64,000 nucleotides of DNA, taken from Sarocladium kiliense. Its lineage: Eukaryota; Ascomycota; Sordariomycetes; Hypocreales; Sarocladiaceae. Positions within the stretch are counted from its first letter, which is position 1; each line of letters starts with the position of its first letter. Position numbers and translations under genes: made by a program. The notes beneath the pieces were generated by a model, which was not told where the DNA came from, searched no databases, and saw nothing but the letters and a program-made list of their open reading frames with translations. The DNA lies in assembly GCA_030734395.1 (NCBI GenBank), contig JAUZTG010000048.1, forward strand, positions 2,790,001 to 2,854,000, written 5' to 3'. This document shows positions 22,119 through 31,755 of the stretch, one piece after another.

Positions 22119-22570
22119 TCAACCACCAAGTGGCTTCTCTCCAGGGAAGTCCTGCTTCCAGATCGTCTTCATCTCTGCCCAATATGTCAGTGACTGAGCT
22201 TTAAAGTGTGTGAGTGGTGAGGACAAGTCATACCTTCGAGACAGTGTGAGCATAGCCTGTGCATCCGCTTTGGAGCTCCGCATCCGGGGCACTTGACTAA
22301 GTGGTTTACATCCTTCAATGCCTTACCGGCCATCTGCCTGTGCCTCTTCCGCGAGTGGGAAACCTTGTTCTTAGGAACAGCGCGAAGGATGCCCTCCCAG
22401 ATGTCTTCGAGCAACGAGGGGATATTGAGGCTCACGCCGGATGTGGCAGCGGCGAGTGCTGGGAGCCATTTGGGAACGACAGACTGGCGACCAAGAGCAG
22501 TCCATCGCGCCAGCGTGAGAATGCTAGGCACCTGCAAGCGGGGGAGCAGGGAGCTTGAGAGGGAAGCCAT
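22119..22570 (-). CDS. MRPL32: Mitochondrial ribosomal protein bL32m
   Basis: Component of the large mitoribosomal subunit. Two exons, 22234-22570 and 22119-22174; 130 aa. The N-terminal third (MASLSSSLLPRLQVPSIL) is a basic, Ser/Leu-rich mitochondrial leader. The mature part begins around AVPKNKVSHSRKRHRQMAGK, the L32 signature, and carries the zinc-ribbon pairs CPGC and CSHC spaced as in bacterial-type L32 (KCPGCGAPKRMHRLCSHC). In yeast the leader is removed by the m-AAA protease, which licenses ribosome assembly. The small last exon gives a fungal-type tail (EMKTIWKQDFPGEKPLGG). Head-to-head with CDC10. Confidence 0.93.
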
Positions 22571-23352
22571 TGTGTAATCCGCCCGAGGATGATGGACAGA
22601 GCTGCGGAGGTTCGATGGTGAGGAGGGACAGGGCCCTGGGCTCTCGATCAATGACGGCGCTGTCGAGGAAGAAAAGACTGGCTCGATTCGAGAAAGATTC
22701 GATCGTACGTACGGAAAGCCAGCCTTAAGGGGCCGCGTTGGAGGTGTTGCTGGTCTTGTTGGATAGGCGTCGTCGATCAGAAAAGCGCAAGGCTACTCTC
22801 ACGAACTTTCGACTTTTGGCGTGTCTTGCTAGAAGAAACAGTCAACCAATTAGAGCGCGAGATGAGCTCGGGCAGACACTGGCCAATTGGCAGCTGCCAC
22901 TGGTCTGTCAGGTCCCCACTTGGCTTTCCCCCTGGAGGCCCCTGTCTCCTGCCATGGACACTGTTCAGGCCACTGAGCAGCCCTGTTGCCGGTGGTCGTG
23001 GTCCCTTCCCCCTTTCTTGGTCCCTGCACGCTGTTTCGCTGGCGCCTCCCCCCCAAAGCCGCGAAATTATTGCTTGGACGCCCGCCGGCAGGTGCAACTC
23101 CACGAAAAGTTCCCCTTCCTGCGATACTCATTCCCCGACCACGCGAAGCTCCCCCATCTTCCCAACTCTCGCACCGTTTCGACGCTACGCACCATCTGCA
23201 AAGCTCTCCGTCTGCGTTGCTCACTCGTTCGTGCTTCTCGAGAAGCTATTGCGTCCGGTCGTTTCTTGGAATAGAGCCGACAATTATCTTTCGGTATCAC
23301 CTTACCGACTTTCCACCCCCTCGAACACGTCGACCCCCGAACGTTCGTCAAA
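22571..23352. other. Intergenic, 782 bp: divergent promoter of MRPL32 (-) and CDC10 (+)
   Basis: The 350 bp before the CDC10 start is strongly pyrimidine-rich (C/T tracts from about 22980), typical of 5' leaders of well expressed fungal genes. No further gene is seen. Confidence 0.55.
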
Positions 23353-24470
23353 ATGGCCTCCATGCCCGCCAGCACTATCTTCCCCAAGAGCCATGTCGGT
23401 TTCGACAGCATCACCTCGCAGATTGAGCGCAAGCTCTTGAAGCGTGGTTTCCAGTTCAACGTCATCTGCGTTGGTAAGTGCCCCCTTTAGAGCTGTGCTG
23501 GCATCCACCTGTCCGGTTACTAGCTTGGTTGGCAATGGCTTCAAGAGAACAACGTCTAACTTCCAATGCTCTAGGCCAAACTGGTCTCGGCAAGTCGACT
23601 CTAATCAACACCATCTTCGCCTCCCACCTCATCGACTCCAAGGGTCGCATGCAACCCGATGAGCCCATCCGTTCTACGACCGAGATTCAGGGTGTCTCCC
23701 ACATCATTGAGGAGAACGGCGTCAGGCTGAGGCTCAACATCGTTGATACTCCTGGCTACGGTGACCTCGTCAACAATGATCGCTGCTGGGACCCTATCGT
23801 CAAGTACATCAAGGATCAGCACTCCGCGTACTTGCGCAAGGAGCTCACGGCGCAGCGCGAGCGCTACATTCAGGACACTCGTATCCACTGCTGCCTGTTC
23901 TTCATTCAGCCTTCTGGCCACTCTCTCAAGCCCATTGACATTGTCGTCCTGAAGAAGCTGTCTGATGTCGTCAACGTTGTTCCCGTCATCGCCAAGGCCG
24001 ACACTCTTACCGTCCAGGAGCGCCAGGAGTTCAAGGAGCGCATTAAGGAGGAGTTCGCCTTCCACAACCTCAAGATGTTCCCCTACGACAATGAGGAGTT
24101 CGACGAGGAGGAGCGTGCTCTGAGCAACAACATCAAGGCCCTTGTGCCCTTTGCCGTCGTGGGCTCTGAGAAGTCCATTATTGTCAACGGCAAGCAGGTC
24201 CGTGGCCGTCAGAACCGCTGGGGTGTCATCAACGTTGAGGATGAGAACCACTGCGAGTTCGTGTACCTGCGCAACTTCCTCCTGAGAACCCACCTCCAGG
24301 ATCTCATTGAGACAACCAGCCAGACTCACTACGAGACCTTCCGTGCCAAGCAGCTGCTCGCCCTCAAGGAGAGCAGTGCCCACGCCGGTGGCTCCAGCCG
24401 CCCCATTAGCCCAGCTGCGGACCGCGAGCTGAGCCGCAACTCTCAACGGATGACCATGAACGGCTACTAA
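23353..24470 (+). CDS. CDC10: Septin CDC10 (AspD-type)
   Basis: GTP-binding septin; assembles into hetero-oligomeric rods and rings at septation sites, branch points and infection structures. Two exons, 23353-23473 and 23575-24470; 338 aa. Seen: N-terminus SHVGFDSITSQIERKLLKRG as in yeast Cdc10 (YVGFDTITNQIEHRLLKKG), G1 loop GQTGLGKS at 41-48, G3 DTPG at 98-101, G4 AKAD at 180-183, the septin unique element near RWGVINVEDENHCEFVYLR, and DLIETTSQTHYETFRAKQL. No long C-terminal coiled coil, which is characteristic of the Cdc10 class and excludes Cdc3, Cdc11 and Cdc12. The single intron sits inside the G1-loop glycine codon. Confidence 0.96.
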
Positions 24471-26309
24471 TTAGGGCAGTCGTGCGATGGACTGTGAATA
24501 TGCAGTGTGAAGCAATGGCGTCTTTTGGCAGATGGGAGAGGTGCTGGCTCAATGGACAGACCAACCTCGCCTGTATTGTGTAGAGCAAAAGCAAGATGGT
24601 TTTTACGACATTGGTAGGAGAGAGATCTTGATACGCGGCAGTGACGACTACCCGTGATCCGCATGGACCACCATGGATCGATGAGGGCGGCACTGGGCGG
24701 CTTTGAGATGGGAGCACCGCACGCTGTCGGGGCAGGGATATGTCAAAACTGCCAGACGATGGTTCCCGTCCCGAGCGGTGCATCTGCTGGCGTCGAGTGC
24801 AGGATTTTATTTGTCTTTAGTATTACCCCGAAGAGCTTCTCTTTTTTTCTCGACCATTTTCTTAGGCTTTAATCAACTTGAACTGATAAGGAACTGCTAG
24901 CTGCAAATCCGATGATGGACTGTTGTGCATCGAGTCATGGAGATGTGACATGGCGGTGATCTGCGAGCCTACAGCTCAGATATTGTGATATGAGAGAACG
25001 ATGATTGAACGCTAGGAGGAGGAGGAGGATGAGTAAAGTAAACCAGTTGAGCTGGGTAATCGAAACGGGTCTCACAATATGACGCAGTTTGTACAGTAAA
25101 TTAAGAGGTAGACTGTGCGGCCGGTGTGCTCAGTTGATAGACATTAGAATATTTCCGCCATTCGGAAAGATGGCCGCGCGAGATTGACATGAGCATCGCG
25201 AAATGTTTGGTTTACGGAGAATGACAATGCTACTTTGTGCACCTAGCAGAAAAATTCACGGTCCGATGTTTCGATATAACGAGAGAGGTCGAGCTGCAAA
25301 GGAATTGGATTGACAAGGAAAGTGCCAGCTCGAGGTCATAATCACTAGGACGGTCTGGAGGAATGACATCTCCCATATGCGAGGGGGGCTGGATGTCACG
25401 ATGGGGGTTTCGGACATGGTGGGCGTTGAAATTGCGGCGGTGGTTATGGAGGCCAAGAAGCTGGGCGGGAAGGGGGAAGGGAGAGGTGACAAAAGTCATG
25501 AGGTAGTTAGACACCAAAGTCCTGCTACACCGATTGTCATTTATTTTGTCTCCTCTGGCGACCCAGGGGGGCAGCGGTCTAGTCCGTCTGATAGGCATGG
25601 CGCGACTGCCAGACCAGGCAAGGCCTTATTTCGCGCGCAGCAGATGCTGTGGGACTGGTGGTGTAGCGTGACCAATACGAGCACTGCCCTGAGATCATCG
25701 GCCAGGGACTGTTTGCCAGCCGATGCAACGGTCCAATCCCACACCAGGGCGGCGTTCTCATCGGGTTAACCTCCAGGGCCAGCATAGCGTGTGTCAGAGG
25801 CACCTTAAGCTTATGCTGAAAGCCTCTCAGCCAGTGGTTTCAATCTCCAGCGGTGGGCTCTCTCCTCATGCTCCGTACCTCCTCCCGAATTCTGCAGTGG
25901 ATGCACAATACCGTAGCCAGGCCCTTCCTTACTATACGATGCAATACAGGCACGGGCCCGGACTTAGCCATCCTGGCCAAGACAGGCTATCCGGCTCGCA
26001 AAGGGGCCAGTGCTGGGGCATCGCGAGTCGCTCCCCCGTATTACTTTATTTCAGCCTCGGTCGCTCACCCTCGTCTCTTGTTCCCTTCCCTTTTCCCTCT
26101 TCTTCCTGTCCAACCTCGTCATCGTAGCAATCCGTGAGACGGAAACATCTGCCACCTGCCGCAGCTGTAACGGCTCGTTGCTGCTTTCTTCGCTTCCAGT
26201 CGCTCCTTCAGACTTTTTTTCTTCTTCGCCTTTGTATTTCCCTCGCTGTGATTCACCTACTCTCGCTCGCGCTTCGTCGCCTTTTCTCACTCTCAAACAG
26301 AACAGAAAA
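24471..26309. other. Intergenic, about 1.8 kb, no gene recognised
   Basis: 3' flank of CDC10 and upstream region of the GH72 gene. From about 26050 it becomes C/T-rich, consistent with the 5' leader of the GH72 gene. A short GGA triplet run lies near 25016. No convincing ORF or tRNA was found. Confidence 0.55.
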
Positions 26310-26381
26310 GTGAGTGACGCCCGGGAGAATTTGCGTCTTCACGGCATCACATTGCACTGGTGACTAACAATCGCGTTGCAG
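26310..26381 (+). other. Predicted 5' UTR intron of the GH72 gene
   Basis: Donor GTGAGTG at 26310, branch-like GACTAACAA, acceptor GTTGCAG ending at 26381; 72 bp, all near-consensus for filamentous fungi, in the C/T-rich leader 57 bp before the ATG. Not supported by transcripts. Confidence 0.6.
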
Positions 26382-26437
26382 ACAGACTTTCTGCATACTA
26401 CCTGATTTTATATATCTGGAAGAGAAATCCTACCACG

Positions 26438-28174
26438 ATGGTAAGTCTGCCAACCAACAGTCGATCTGCCAACAGTGGCGATCAACCACCCAACACGATC
26501 TGTCTTCAACCAACGGGCAAACTGCAGCGCATGGGCCCATGTTTTGAATGGCGGAATGTGGAAGTGCTCTCGAAGCCTAGCTACCCATGCATTTGCAACC
26601 TTATCAGCACATATCTTTGAGCCGCGATGCTAACTTGATATCAGCTCCAATCTACTCTCGTGGCCCTCGGCGCCTTGGCCTCCACGGCCATCGCCGCTGT
26701 CAAGCCCCTGGAGATCAAGGGCCAGCAATTCGTCGATGCCGACACCGGCAACAAGTTCCAGATCGTTGGTATGGCCTACCAGCCTGGAGGCAGTGCTGGC
26801 TACAACCCCGAGACCGGCATCGATCCCCTCAGCCACCCCGAGGAGTGCAAGCGTGATGCCGCTCTCATGCAGATTCTCGGTATCAACGCCATCCGTGTCT
26901 ACAACCTTGACCCTAACATCAACCACGATGAGTGTGCTAGTATCTTCAACGATGTGAGTTATACCATATACTGTGTATATCGGAGCCTTGGCTGACTGAG
27001 AGGTAAATAGGCTGGTATGTACATGATGATTGATGTCAACTCTCCTCTTCCCGGTGAGGCCATCGCCTCGGTAGAGCCCTGGACCACCTACCACGTTGGC
27101 TATCTCAACCGCACTTTCGCTATTGTTGAGGCTTTCGCCAACTATCCCAACACCCTGCTCTTCTTCTCCGCCAACGAGGTGATTGAGCGTGAGGAGTCGG
27201 CAGAGTTCGCCCCCCAGTACCTCCGTGCTGTAACACGTGACCTCAAGAACTACATCAAGAACAACATCAAGCGTCAGATTCCAGTGGGATACTCGGCTGC
27301 TGATGTCCGCGATATGCTTTGGGACACATGGAACTACCTTCAATGCTCCAGTGACAACGACAAGGATGACATGTCCCGCGCTGATCTCTTCGCCCTTAAC
27401 TCCTACAGCTGGTGCGGCCCTGACGCCACCTTCAAGACCTCTAGCTACGACAAGCTCGTTGCCGGTTTCAAGGACTCCTCCGTGCCGATCTTCTTTAGCG
27501 AGTACGGTTGCAACGAGGTCCAACCCCGTACCTGGGGCGAGGTCAACTCCATGTACGGTTCTGACATGGTTGGCACCTTCTCTGGCGGCGTTGTCTACGA
27601 GTACACTATGGAGCCCAACAACTACGGTCTCGTCAACATCTCTGGCGATACCCTGACCATCCTCAGCGATTTCAACCGCCTCAAGGCCAAGTTTGCCGAG
27701 ATCAAGTGGAAGGATGTTCAGTCCAAGAAGGCCTCTAGCAGCGCCCCCAAGGCTCCTACGTGCAGCTCCAGCATCATCAAGCAGAGCGGCTTCGACAGCA
27801 ACTTCACCCTGCCCAAGCCCCCACCAGGTGCCCAGGAGCTTATCGACGACGGCATCAGCCCCAAGCCCACTGGCAAGATTGTCAAGATTTCCGACTACAA
27901 GGTCGGCATGGAGGTCCTTGACCCTGATGGAAATGAGGTCAAGGGTCTCGAGGTCGTCGTCGTGAACTCCTTCAACATGGCTGGCGAGAATGACGCCGAG
28001 ACCGGCACCGATGAGCACAAGTCCAGCGAGAACCACGACGGCGAGGAGGATGACGATGAGGATTCTGACTCTAACTCGTCTAGCAACGATGAGGATGATG
28101 AGGACGCTGCCGTTCTTACTAAGCCTATGATGTGGGCTGTTGGTCTGCCGCTCGTCGCCATGCTCTTTGCTTAG
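26438..28174 (+). CDS. 1,3-beta-glucanosyltransferase, GH72 (Gas/Gel family), probably GPI-anchored
   Basis: Cell-wall transglycosylase that cuts beta-1,3-glucan chains and joins them to acceptors, elongating wall glucan. Exons: 26438-26440 (ATG only), 26645-26953, 27011-28174; 491 aa. The 204-bp first intron follows the start codon and ends with TAACTTGATATCAG; exon 2 then supplies the rest of the signal peptide (LQSTLVALGALASTAIAA). Catalytic pair seen: FFSANEV (acid/base Glu160) and FFSEYGC (nucleophile Glu268). Also QIVGMAYQPGG, LDPNINHDECA and YSAADVRDMLWD. The Cys-rich CBM43 domain of Gas1/Gas2 is absent; instead a linker leads to an acidic Asp/Glu/Ser stretch (about 440-475) and a short hydrophobic tail (MMWAVGLPLVAMLFA) compatible with GPI attachment. 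Confidence 0.93.
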
Positions 28175-28451
28175 TGGAGGAGGCAAATGTTTGTTTGGGG
28201 CGGGATGGTAGTTTGGGGTCGGTTGTGGAGTGTAAGAGGCACGCACAGTGTGTAAATGAGGATGCCCATGGACGCGTATATATCCCTTTTTTTGATTGAG
28301 CGCCGGATTGCAATTTGATCCCTGATTCCTAACATAACACTGAACTCCTGTACCTGCCATCCAGAACCATTTCCTTCATAATTTCGTTACATGACCTGGT
28401 GATGCCATTGTGCGCTAGGCTGCTGCTACCTGAAGCAGCCAACGCATCTGT
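28175..28451. other. 3' flank of the GH72 gene
   Basis: Probable 3' UTR of the GH72 gene, facing the possible small minus-strand ORF. Nothing else seen. Confidence 0.45.
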
Positions 28452-28583
28452 TCATCGTTGGACAGATGGACAAGAAGGGTTTGTCTTGCAAGGAAGACAA
28501 TAGTCGCAGGTCCCAAAGTCAGCGGCCTTGCAGCAGTAGGAGCAGCAGTGGTTGACGGGTGGTTTGATCTCGATGACAGCCAT
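28452..28583 (-). CDS. Possible 43-residue Cys-rich ORF, unrecognised
   Basis: An ATG at 28583 (context CACGATGGC) opens a 43-codon ORF ending in TGA at 28452. It has eight cysteines: HCCSYCCK, GTCDYCLPC and PSC. There is no signal peptide or transmembrane segment, so if real it would be a small intracellular Cys-rich protein, perhaps metal-binding. The upstream in-frame extension to 28685 starts with TTG and was ignored. It sits in a 1.85-kb gap with no competing gene. The Cys density is unusual for chance, but an ORF this short needs transcript or conservation evidence. No family is claimed. Confidence 0.35.
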   Translation of the reverse strand: MAVIEIKPPVNHCCSYCCKAADFGTCDYCLPCKTNPSCPSVQR

Positions 28584-30028
28584 CGTGAATGAGGGCAGGG
28601 TTGGTGGTAGATGTTGTGGCGCAATGGTGGGCCAGAGTTGAAGCTCAACAGGGGAGGTCTTGGTAGAGTGTATGGTTGCAACCAAGAAAGGGAGAGATGG
28701 TTTCTTGCGTGTGAAATTCTAGCATAAGCAGAGAAGGAGGATAGATGGAAAGTGATGTGGCCTTTTTATGTATTTTCTGTTGACTCGCGTAGATGGTAGG
28801 AAGTGTGTATGTGTCTGGGTAGGTGTAAAGTTGAGTTGGAGGTGGTGGTTGTTGTACGAAGGCCGCGTCGAACTTCTTGCTACGTACAACCTTCGGTGTA
28901 CTGGGCCTAGTTGCTTTCTTTCCCCCCTCTTTGTGATCTGATGTTCTTCCTTGGGATTACATGTCAGTCTTTTATCTCTCATCTTTGTGGATGGTGTGAT
29001 ATGTACATGGACGTGGTTCACCGAACCATGTTGAGGTAGCACAGAACGGAGGACGTTTGTAAGAGGGAGTGGAAAAGCTTTGGGCTCAGATGGTGTGAAG
29101 GTATGATAGAGGGATAGAAATATGGCGAGGCAATGATACGGTATGACATGGGGGTTCGAGGCCTGTCTTACTTTTGTCCCTCTCAACGAGTTTCGGAACT
29201 GTGGCAGAGTGGTGAGGTGCACTTCTGAACCCGCGTCGGTGGTTTCGGTGATGAAAGGCTCAAGGAAGCCTTGCAGCAGCTTAGTACCCAAGCCTTTATG
29301 CCTACTTCGCTGGTTGGGCTGCTGTGTAACACTGGAAGATTCAGCTGTGGTTGTCCTTACGTTGATGCATAATTCACGCAAAGAGATGCACACTTTTTGA
29401 TCAGTTTTTATGTTCAGGTCGTGTTGTACGGACCTGTGATGAGCAGTCATGTCGGACAGGGATGTGATGAGTGCATGTGTGTGAGTGTGTGCGTCTATGG
29501 ACGTGCAAGGCAACAACATGGTAGGCAGAACTTGGGGGCCGAAAAACCGCAACAAGTACTTGACTGTCTGTTTCGTGAAACTCTTGGTCTTCTCTTTCGT
29601 GTTGCCTGTCAGATGAGCTTTGCAGGATGCACAGCATGAAACCCTTTGATGAGAGACATGGGTGGTGTTGTGCGTTGTTCGTTTCCTCGTCACTGCGTTT
29701 GTGTGCTGGTGATATGTGTTTACCTGTCAGGGGCAGCTAGAGCAATTGTGTGTCAAGGATTCTGTTGGGCGGTGACGTGGGATGTGACTCTTCCTTGACC
29801 GAGTTCTTTTCTCTGACGGCAAGGATTGGCCCGTCCTCAGTGACAACGACGTGTAAGTTGAGGCTATGGCTGGCTCAACTCCCATAGCACCAACACTGCT
29901 GCGAAGCACACGCCCACCCCCACATCCCACCTCGCACCTCCTAAATCCTCCCAAGCCGAATCGCCAATTCTTTCTGCCACCGCACGCGCCAACGCCAGTA
30001 GCTCTCTTGACTCGCCTCGAACATCTTC
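28584..30028. other. Intergenic, about 1.4 kb, no gene recognised
   Basis: The plus strand is G/T-rich with TGTG runs (for example around 29470), so the minus strand gives a long Thr/His-rich open frame (28719-29693) that looks compositional, not coding. Could hold the leader of the small minus-strand ORF. The end is the promoter of the guanylate kinase gene. Confidence 0.5.
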
Positions 30029-30772
30029 ATGCCCACCCTTGTTCCACGCATTGTCCGTCCCTTCACTCGCCTGACACTTCTACGATCTCAATCCCTTTTC
30101 CAGCGCCCATTCTCCGCCATGGCAGACCGTACGTCCCCCCCCCCCCACGTCTCCCCCCCAACCATCAGACTTCCCCTTGTACTGACAACGCATCCAGTCC
30201 CTCCCGATCGCCGTCCCATCGTCCTCTCCGGCCCCTCAGGCGTGGGCAAAGGCACCCTATACAAGCTTCTTTTCGCTCGCCACCCCAATTGCTTCGATCT
30301 CTCCGTCTCCCACACCACACGCGACCCCCGCCCCGGCGAGACTCGCGGCGCAGACTACCACTATGTGTCTATGGAAGACTTCGAGTCCCTGATCGCCAAG
30401 GATGGCTTTGTTGAACACGCCAAGTTCGGAGGCAATCGCTACGGCACCAGCAAGGCCACGATAGAGGAGCAGACCGCAAAGGGTCGTGTGGTCCTGCTGG
30501 ATATCGAGATGGAGGGCGTGAAGCAGATCAAGCAGTGTGGTATGGATGCGCGGTATGTGTTCATTGCGCCACCGGATATGAAGAGCTTGGAGGACAGGCT
30601 GAGGGGACGGGGCACAGAGAAAGAGGAGAGTGTGAAGAAGAGGCTGGAGCAGGCGGAGAAGGAGTTGGAGTACTCGAAGACGCCGGGGGTGCATGACCGC
30701 ATTATCGTCAACGATGATTTGGAGAAGGCGTATGCTGAGTTCGAGGAGTTCGTGTACCAGAAGCCGGCGTGA
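30029..30772 (+). CDS. GUK1: Guanylate kinase with in-frame upstream leader
   Basis: Phosphorylates GMP to GDP with ATP, feeding GTP synthesis and cell-wall mannosylation precursors. Exons 30029-30128 and 30198-30772; 224 aa from the first ATG or 194 aa from the in-frame ATG at 30119 (MADLPPDRRPIVLSGPSG). The shorter form matches the usual cytosolic enzyme. The extra 30 residues are Arg-rich with no acidic residue (MPTLVPRIVRPFTRLTLLRS...), as in mitochondrial presequences. Seen: P-loop SGPSGVGKGT, SVSHTTRDPRPGE and the GMP-binding stretch GADYHYVSMEDFE, GNRYGTSK, LLDIEMEGVKQIK, RLRGRGTEKEESVKKRL, RIIVNDDLEKAY. The intron (30129-30197) contains a 12-C run. Function is certain; which ATG is used is open. 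Confidence 0.95.
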   Translation: MPTLVPRIVRPFTRLTLLRSQSLFQRPFSAMADRTSPPPHVSPPTIRLPLVLTTHPVPPDRRPIVLSGPSGVGKGTLYKLLFARHPNCFDLSVSHTTRDPRPGETRGADYHYVSMEDFESLIAKDGFVEHAKFGGNRYGTSKATIEEQTAKGRVVLLDIEMEGVKQIKQCGMDARYVFIAPPDMKSLEDRLRGRGTEKEESVKKRLEQAEKELEYSKTPGVHDRIIVNDDLEKAYAEFEEFVYQKPA

Positions 30773-31755
30773 AGGAATACAGGGCGGTTTGCAGGTGTGA
30801 CGATAGAATGATCCTTTTCCTTTCTGCTTTCCTCTCCTTCTACAAGGTTAAAAGGACTTGCTACCAGCGGCACATACAAGACAGAGCTATAGATACGTCG
30901 GTCGACCAGATCATCACCTGGTGCGAGGGTACATCCATTCATCAATAGAGAATCCTTTCCTGTGACAATAGTCGCCCGAAGAACTTCAGCCAGGGACAAT
31001 TGCTGGTGCTAGCGTCCAGGTCGCACGACGCCCGTGGCCTACACCTCTCCCATCCGAATGAATTGACACCGTCCAACTTTCGATGCCATGATAGACGTGA
31101 AGATGCACATTATGTTACACTGGTCTCAAATGTTGAAGCGCACATCCTGTGGAAAGTGACAAGGCTGACCTCCGGCACCGATATCCCAAATTGTAAGCTT
31201 CGAGCGCCTCGTCACCCCCTTCATCCATGTTACAGCCTACAGGGATGACAGTTGATACGACAAACCAAGGGTACCTGGTATCTGGACTGCTATCTATGAG
31301 GCATTTGGCTTCTAGCTGTGCGACTGCACGACTGTGCGAAAGCAGGCCAACCAATCCTTATCGAGACGGCCATCGCAGCTCCGAGTACGCTTGCGCAATC
31401 CGTTGGGAGGTCCAAAGCCATTCACTTGCTCAATGCAGCGATGCAAACCACAGTTTGTACTTTTGAGATGTATTACTACTGCAGCCCTTGTTTGACCTGC
31501 ATCTCTTCATCCAGATGGACAATATCTTACCACGCAGAAGCCTTCACGGCCATGCTTGCTTGCCCCGAGCCTAGTCGCCAGTCAAGCCTCATAACACCGG
31601 ATCCTTTGTCTTTCCAGCACGTCTAACCTTTGCAACCGCATACATGACACAGATAGGCTTTGAGACGCAAAAAGAAAATGTCCCAGATGAGCGCCTCTTC
31701 TCTGCTTTTCTCGTCGTTCATCAACCAAAAATAACACGTCTTTCATTACATATAA
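30773..31755. other. Intergenic, 983 bp, no gene recognised
   Basis: Space between the convergent guanylate kinase (+) and ACL2 (-) genes. Only short random ORFs; probably two 3' UTRs. Confidence 0.5.

Noticed and set aside
23601..24446. 281-codon minus-strand ORF opposite CDC10
   Set aside because: Antisense shadow of the septin exon caused by codon bias.
26630..28360. 576-codon minus-strand ORF opposite the GH72 gene
   Set aside because: Exact antisense of the GH72 coding exons, spanning its introns; no family motif, Val/Leu/Gly/Asp-rich as expected from C-ending codons read backwards.
28719..29693. 324-codon minus-strand ORF
   Set aside because: Begins and runs in Thr/His/Ser-rich low-complexity sequence produced by a G/T-rich plus strand; no domain.
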